A stretch of DNA of 10,593 nucleotides from Sulfurovum sp. GTDB lineage: Bacteria; Campylobacterota; Campylobacteria; Campylobacterales; Sulfurovaceae. Below, one piece after another: positions 5,857 through 10,593 of the stretch. Position numbers and translations under genes: made by a program. The DNA lies in assembly GCA_026985755.1 (NCBI GenBank), contig JALSPX010000163.1:1-10593 (forward strand), in the 5' to 3' direction. The notes beneath the pieces are model-generated. The model worked only from the letters and a program-made list of their open reading frames with translations. It was not told the origin of the DNA and searched no databases. Every line of letters begins with the position of its first letter. Position 1 is the first letter of the stretch.

Positions 5857-7056
5857 ATGACCTACCAACAAAAAATCACTAAAGCCAAAGCCAAACTGAT
5901 GCTAGAACATCCATACTTTGGTACGGTAGCATCGGCTTTGCCTTTGGAGCAAAACAATGAGATATTGACCTTTACTTCTGACGGGGTGAAGATGCACTAT
6001 AACTCCGAATATCTTGATAGACTCTCACTCGAAGAAGTAGAGTTTGTCATGGCGAATGGGGCGATGCATACCGTGTTGAAGCACCATGAACGTTTGGGTG
6101 ATCGTACCAAGTGGCTGTGGCAGACGGCTACGGACTATGTGGTCAATGCTATGCTGGTAAAAAATGGGATGCATCTGCCTGAATATGCCTACTTTGAAGA
6201 GAAATTTGATGGTATGTATGTTGAAGAGGTCTATGAGATGTTGCGTGCAGAGATGATGGACAACTCAGACCATAGTATGGAGCAAGAGACAGAGCAGATT
6301 ACTGACTCTGATGAAACAGGTGTAGAGAACTTGCATATGCAAAAAGAACATACACCTGACAACAATGCTGAGGATACCGAAGAAGAACAGAATGCTGACG
6401 ACAACGAAGAAGTGCTCAATACCCCTGAAAAAAAAGAAGAGCAAGAGGAGATGAAAGAGCGGTTGGAGCAGATATTTCAAAAGCTCAAACGACAAGGGAA
6501 TTTACCCAAGGATTTGGAATTGGTTATCCCTGAATATTTTTCTCATAAGGTAGATTGGCGTGAGTTTTTATATGGCTATATCGCAACACATGCAAAAACC
6601 TCCTATACCTTTACCCCACCCAACATGAAGTTTCTCTATCGTGGTATTTACCTGCCAAGTATGAGTTCTGACCTCTTACGGGTCATTGTGGCGGTAGATA
6701 CCTCTGGTTCGGTATATGAGTCACTTTTGTCTACCTTTTTAGGAGAAGTAAGCGCTATGATGCAGCAATATCCTAACTATGAGATAGACCTGATCACAGC
6801 CGATGCCAAAGTGCAGTCACACAAAACATTTTTACCTGGTGAGCCATTGGATTATGAGATATCTGGAGGAGGGGGAACAGACTTTCGTCCTGTATTTGAA
6901 TATATAGACCAACAGATAGACTATCCGACACTATTACTCTATTTTACAGATGGTGATGGCATCTTTCCCAAAGACGTACCCATGTATGATGTATTATGGG
7001 TTATGCCCCAAGAGGTTGATGTACCTTTTGGTGAAGCCTTGTTGTTGGATTTATAA
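5857..7056 (+). CDS. DUF2201/VWA-like domain protein (putative metallopeptidase-related)
   Basis: A 399-residue protein with two recognisable ends. The N-terminal part (about 1-132) resembles the putative metallopeptidase domain of the DUF2201 family and has a His-rich helix, MHTVLKHHER, with His71, His76 and His77. Residues about 131-205 are a strongly acidic, Glu/Asp-rich, low-complexity linker. The C-terminal part (about 274-399) is a von Willebrand A-like fold with a MIDAS-type DTSGS (281-285), Thr341 in GGGGTDFRPVF, and FTDGDG (363-368). Such proteins commonly pair with a MoxR-type AAA ATPase, but none is visible here. The ATG lies 3 bases after the mnmA stop with only a GGTGGTGGGG stretch upstream, so translation is probably coupled. 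It is the last gene of the cluster. Its molecular role is unknown. Confidence 0.85.
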   Translation: MTYQQKITKAKAKLMLEHPYFGTVASALPLEQNNEILTFTSDGVKMHYNSEYLDRLSLEEVEFVMANGAMHTVLKHHERLGDRTKWLWQTATDYVVNAMLVKNGMHLPEYAYFEEKFDGMYVEEVYEMLRAEMMDNSDHSMEQETEQITDSDETGVENLHMQKEHTPDNNAEDTEEEQNADDNEEVLNTPEKKEEQEEMKERLEQIFQKLKRQGNLPKDLELVIPEYFSHKVDWREFLYGYIATHAKTSYTFTPPNMKFLYRGIYLPSMSSDLLRVIVAVDTSGSVYESLLSTFLGEVSAMMQQYPNYEIDLITADAKVQSHKTFLPGEPLDYEISGGGGTDFRPVFEYIDQQIDYPTLLLYFTDGDGIFPKDVPMYDVLWVMPQEVDVPFGEALLLDL

Positions 7057-7107
7057 ATGAGATGAATACACTCTCTCTTGTAGAGGGTATAGTGAGTCTC
7101 ATTTTTT
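7055..7107 (+). terminator. Rho-independent terminator of the aroQ-mnmA operon
   Basis: AAATGAGA (7055-7062), overlapping the end of the stop codon, pairs with TCTCATTT (7097-7104). Inside it, ACTCTCT (7070-7076) pairs with AGAGGGT (7082-7088, one G-U) around a CTTGT loop. A run of six T (7102-7107) follows. It lies between convergent genes and may also slow transcription from the minus-strand phoD gene, although the T run on that side is poor. Confidence 0.8.
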
Positions 7108-7126
7108 GAGGTGCCCATAATTTCTT

Positions 7127-8887
7127 TTACAGGTTCACACTGATATGTTTTGACCTTTTTTGATTGACTGCATATATGGTCTTATCTGTATTTGCTATAT
7201 ATATCCACGTTGAAGTTGTATTTGTAGGTGTAAATGTCACGACCATGAAGCCTCTATCCATTGCATTTAGGTACTCTAAATCATCTATGAGAAGTTCTAA
7301 AGCTCCTTCGAAATTTATGGCTTTTTCAACTGTATCTAAATTTACATAATCTTCAAATCCCGGAGAACTTATAGAGGCAGTTGCAAACTCAACACCTATA
7401 CTATCACCATTTTTATCCACTAGATTATTTTTCCAACCATTGTGTGTATCTCCAGATAAAACTACGAGGTTTTTGCCTAGAGTTTTTACAGTGTTAAATA
7501 TGACTTCTCTTTCATAACCATACCCATCCCAAGCATCAAGATTATATGGCAATACTGTTGAAAGTCTTTGCTCTTCTTCTTGCGTTAATATAGCACCTTT
7601 ATGTTTCTTTATTTTAAGTGAAGACAACTCTTTTAAAAGTGTATTTATTTGTTTAATAAGAGCATTGTACTCCTCTTTTGTTTGCACATAATCCAATTTA
7701 CCAATAGGATTGAGCAATTCGGCGGGTAGCATCATTTTTGCCATTAAAATCTGTTGTCCTAGTACTTGCCAAGTAGCTGTTGAATTTTGTAATTTTTCTT
7801 GAAGCCATTGTAGCTGTTTAGCACCTAAGAGAACTTGATTAGGTGATAAAATATCGTCTATAAATTTTTGAGTATCAAAGCTTCCATCCTTAGAAGAATA
7901 GTTTAGATAGGAGAGCTGCTTTGATCTTGCATTTAATCGAGTTTCTAACATGTGAAGACTCACCAAATTACCAAAGTTAAAACTTCTATATATCTCTTTT
8001 CTATTTTTTACAGAACGAATAGGTAACCATTCAAAATAAGCTTGTAGTGCAGCACTAACCCTCTTTTCCCAGCTACCTTCATCATCTTGATGATTTTGGG
8101 CACCATTTTTGTATGCATCATTTGCTATCTCATGATCATCCCACACTACAATCATAGGGCATGCAGCATGAATAGCTTGGGTGCCAAGATCTGTATGATA
8201 GAGTGCATAACGTCTTCTATAATCTTCTAAAGCAATACACTCCTTATTGTTATTATCAGGCAATACTCTACCGATATTTTTTGCATTTTTTGTTGCGTAT
8301 GCAGGTGTTTTACCATCATCTTCAGCATACATACCATACTCATAAATGTAATCACCAAGATGTAAAGAGACATCTAAGTCTTCAATCTTTGAAGCTTCCA
8401 TATATGCATTAAAGTATCCATTAGTAAAGTTCGCACATGAAAAAACAGCCATTTTAACTTTCTCTACATTACCAACAGGAGTTGTTTTTGTTCTTCCAAT
8501 AGGAGAATATATTTCTTTTGAATTAAAACGATAGAAGTAAGTCGTAGCGGGTTGTAAATTTTGTACATCAATTTTGATTGTATAATCTCTGTTTTTTGAT
8601 GTAGTTACACTGCCTTTTCTCACTATATCTTTAAAATTTTTATCTATAGCTATTTCATAATTTATAGTAAACTTTTCATTATCTTTTAGTCGCTCTTTTG
8701 GTGTTGCTCTTGTCCAAAGTATTACCTTATTACTAAGGGGGTCTCCACTAGCAACTCCATGTTCAAATGTAACAGATATAAAATTATCATTTATACTCTC
8801 TTCACAGCTATTTAATGCTGTGGAGATAAAAATGGTTGAAGCACTAAGTGCTGATATTTTTAAAAACTCTCTTCTTGTAAAATTCAT
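7127..8887 (-). CDS. phoD: PhoD-family alkaline phosphatase/phosphodiesterase
   Basis: PhoD enzymes are exported Fe/Ca-dependent phosphatases and phosphodiesterases that release phosphate from organic esters. The 586-residue protein starts with a twin-arginine motif TRREFLK (4-10), a hydrophobic stretch and a lipobox-like LNSC (Cys28), so it may be Tat-exported and lipidated. An N-terminal beta domain (about 38-137, FEHGVASGDP at 41-50) precedes the metallophosphatase domain. That domain has FSCANF with Cys151 (149-154), HLGDYIYEYG with Asp179 and Tyr182 (176-185), WDDHEIANDAY (249-259), QQILMAKMMLP (378-388) and the closing SGDTHNGW (478-485). A charged helical insert lies at about 400-445. 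The gene follows the secreted nuclease gene on the same strand by 82 bases, so shared transcription and a joint role in phosphate scavenging are likely. No clear Shine-Dalgarno sequence precedes the start. Confidence 0.93.
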   Translation of the reverse strand: MNFTRREFLKISALSASTIFISTALNSCEESINDNFISVTFEHGVASGDPLSNKVILWTRATPKERLKDNEKFTINYEIAIDKNFKDIVRKGSVTTSKNRDYTIKIDVQNLQPATTYFYRFNSKEIYSPIGRTKTTPVGNVEKVKMAVFSCANFTNGYFNAYMEASKIEDLDVSLHLGDYIYEYGMYAEDDGKTPAYATKNAKNIGRVLPDNNNKECIALEDYRRRYALYHTDLGTQAIHAACPMIVVWDDHEIANDAYKNGAQNHQDDEGSWEKRVSAALQAYFEWLPIRSVKNRKEIYRSFNFGNLVSLHMLETRLNARSKQLSYLNYSSKDGSFDTQKFIDDILSPNQVLLGAKQLQWLQEKLQNSTATWQVLGQQILMAKMMLPAELLNPIGKLDYVQTKEEYNALIKQINTLLKELSSLKIKKHKGAILTQEEEQRLSTVLPYNLDAWDGYGYEREVIFNTVKTLGKNLVVLSGDTHNGWKNNLVDKNGDSIGVEFATASISSPGFEDYVNLDTVEKAINFEGALELLIDDLEYLNAMDRGFMVVTFTPTNTTSTWIYIANTDKTIYAVNQKRSKHISVNL

Positions 8888-8969
8888 AATGTTAACTACT
8901 TTTTAAACTTTTTAGACTTTAAAATTCTTTGCCAGATATAACTACCACCACTCAATTAAGGGAGTAATT

Positions 8970-10593
8970 TTATCTGCTACCTAAACCATCAAATGTATCT
9001 TTATCTAATTCATCCCATTTAGATGCATCATAAATAGTTGAACCAATAGTTGTATCTATTTTTCTTCTAAGTGTTTTATCTTTCCCCCAGTAATCAGAAC
9101 TTCCTACAATACCAACAATATCTATGACACTATTATCAGATATCTTAACCAAAGCTAAATGATCATTACCATTAAAATTTAATGCACCTGTTATCTTGTC
9201 TGCCTTGTCTAATATCTCTTGAGTTGCACTACTGTGAGCAATAACATATGCTTCATGGTTAGCCAATGTTCCAGATAATGTTATATTGCTTGGATTTGTT
9301 GTACTCCCATTGCTATATTTTTCTATTTTATAATGAGCGAGGTCTATATTAGTACCCGTGTTGTTATAGAGTTCGATAGCTTTATTGTTACTGCTTCCCT
9401 CTATATATTCAGAGATAAATATTCCACCTGTTGGTTGCGTGTTATTTGTCTCTTGTATAAAGTCAAATCCAGCAATGACAGGGTCGTGGTCTGACATTCT
9501 AAATGCATTGGCTTCATAGAGATCACTAAGATAATTAGTAGGTTTTGGTTTTCCATAATTTGCATCTGTAGTATCATTATTATAATCAAAAACCCAACTC
9601 TCATCTGCATTTATATGCCATGTTTTTGCATTTCCATGAAGTTTATTTTTCATCGTTTGGTTTACCAAAATATAGTCAAGTGTTCCTGACTCTCCTTTGT
9701 ATATATAGGAATAATGATTTTCTGTACCTTTTGCATCTTCAAAACCATGTTCTCTAAGATATTCAATGGGGTCTTCTTTTTTATAGGCATTGAGGTCACC
9801 TATGATAACGAAATCATTATCTGGCCAATTTATGCTATCATCATTAATCCAAGAAATTAGATCAGTTGCAGCTTTTAATCTAATATTGTTACAGTTACCT
9901 TGTCTTGAATCTGCTATACAACCATCAGACAATGAACCTTTAGATTTAAAGTGGTTGTTAATGATTGTAAATATTTCATTGGTAGCTTTATGTTTAAATG
10001 TTTGTGCCAGTGGCTTTCTATTAAGCCCATCAAAGGCACTCTCATATGCTCCATCTGCAATGGTTTTTGCATTACCGATGAGCTCTACGGTATCTGTATT
10101 ATACAGATATCCAACAGTAATGACATCTGTACCCAAAGTTGTTCCTTCTCCTTCAGGATTTTTCACGTAATCGTAGTTTCCTGTAGTGATAAGATTAGCA
10201 ATATATGCTGCTGTGACTCCTCCATCATTTTCTATTTCCATCAGACCAATAATATCTGCATTCATAGCTTCGAGTGCTGATTTCATTTTAGCTGTTTGTC
10301 TTTCAAGTTCATCTAAACTATCTGCACCTCTACATCCACCATTGTTTGGACCACAGCTGCTTCCATTATTGTCGAGTGTTCTAAAATAATTTAATACATT
10401 GATAGAGGCAATTTTCAGATTACCCTCTATTTCAGGCATAGTAGGTCTAGGATTCTCTTGAACAAACTCTATAGTATCTATAGGCATGATACGATAGTTG
10501 TGATATCCATATGACATGACACCTGTGAGTCCAGTCACAGAATCTCCTGCTCTTAGTACATTGGTTTTACTCAATCCCGCACCTGGATATATG
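8970..10593 (-). CDS. Secreted ExeM/NucH-like endonuclease with C-terminal lamin-tail domain (5' end outside window)
   Basis: The frame is open to the right edge, leaving 540 visible residues and an absent N-terminus. Visible residues about 1-40 (YPGAGLSKTNVLRAGDSVTG) look like the OB-like segment found before the nuclease domain in ExeM/NucH proteins. An endonuclease/exonuclease/phosphatase domain spans about 58-378, with INVLNYF (64-70), LMEIEN containing Glu119, NNHFKSKG (His214), GDLNAY (Asp266, Asn268), DYIL (306-309) and SDHDPV (367-372). A lamin-tail domain (about 390-537, starting ISEYIEGSSNNKAIELYN) follows. In ExeM as I know it the lamin-tail comes before the nuclease. Cys pairs at 80/87 and 225/234 suit an extracellular protein. 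It likely cuts external nucleic acids and feeds the PhoD encoded next to it. Confidence 0.9.
   Translation of the reverse strand, partial: IYPGAGLSKTNVLRAGDSVTGLTGVMSYGYHNYRIMPIDTIEFVQENPRPTMPEIEGNLKIASINVLNYFRTLDNNGSSCGPNNGGCRGADSLDELERQTAKMKSALEAMNADIIGLMEIENDGGVTAAYIANLITTGNYDYVKNPEGEGTTLGTDVITVGYLYNTDTVELIGNAKTIADGAYESAFDGLNRKPLAQTFKHKATNEIFTIINNHFKSKGSLSDGCIADSRQGNCNNIRLKAATDLISWINDDSINWPDNDFVIIGDLNAYKKEDPIEYLREHGFEDAKGTENHYSYIYKGESGTLDYILVNQTMKNKLHGNAKTWHINADESWVFDYNNDTTDANYGKPKPTNYLSDLYEANAFRMSDHDPVIAGFDFIQETNNTQPTGGIFISEYIEGSSNNKAIELYNNTGTNIDLAHYKIEKYSNGSTTNPSNITLSGTLANHEAYVIAHSSATQEILDKADKITGALNFNGNDHLALVKISDNSVIDIVGIVGSSDYWGKDKTLRRKIDTTIGSTIYDASKWDELDKDTFDGLGSR

Noticed and set aside
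8888..8969. Terminator or phosphate-regulator box between the nuclease gene and phoD
   Set aside because: Only a four-base ACTC/GAGT stem with no proper T run is present, and I see no repeated GTTTC-type half-sites.
10572..10574. TTG as the true start of the nuclease gene
   Set aside because: The frame continues upstream to the window edge with YPGAG, and the domain is clearly entered midway; the gene is cut by the window.

Overview
The window looks like chromosomal DNA of a Campylobacterota member, most likely a Sulfurovum/Sulfurimonas-like sulfur-oxidising relative. The DNA is AT-rich. The order aroQ - M24 peptidase - folK - flhF matches the arrangement I recall from Helicobacter and relatives. 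AroQ begins with the VIQGPNLNMLG form that I associate with this class. These taxonomic statements are inference from recalled family sequences; no search was run.

Layout. Positions 46-1276 (+) hold two envelope genes: an exported protein made of two copies of an unrecognised domain, and a DUF302 lipoprotein. Next is a 277-base intergenic space containing a 166-base imperfect palindrome (1364-1529). Positions 1554-7056 (+) are a tightly packed probable operon: aroQ, an M24 Xaa-Pro peptidase, folK, flhF, a 40-codon Lys-rich small ORF that overlaps both neighbours, mnmA, and a DUF2201/VWA-like protein. It closes with a strong hairpin terminator (7055-7107). Facing it on the minus strand are a PhoD-type alkaline phosphatase/phosphodiesterase (7127-8887) and, upstream of it, a secreted ExeM/NucH-like nuclease with a C-terminal lamin-tail domain, cut by the right window edge.

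Function. The operon mixes housekeeping roles (shikimate pathway, folate precursor, peptide turnover, tRNA 2-thiolation) with an orphan flagellar GTPase. The minus-strand pair fits extracellular nucleic acid breakdown followed by phosphate release, that is, phosphorus scavenging.

Most interesting points. (1) The small ORF at 4716-4838 sits exactly where flhG normally follows flhF, and its N-terminus (NTQASKLKKL) resembles the FlhF-activating DQAxxLR helix of FlhG. It may be an FlhG reduced to its activator peptide. (2) FlhF itself has Lys for Arg in the DxxR motif and Met after DTAG. (3) The 166-base palindrome is ungapped and symmetric. All ten of its A-C type mismatches become G-U pairs in a minus-strand transcript, which suggests either a structured minus-strand RNA or strand-biased cytosine deamination. 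(4) Nine consecutive Lys codons end on the start codon of mnmA, whose enzyme modifies the wobble base of tRNA-Lys.
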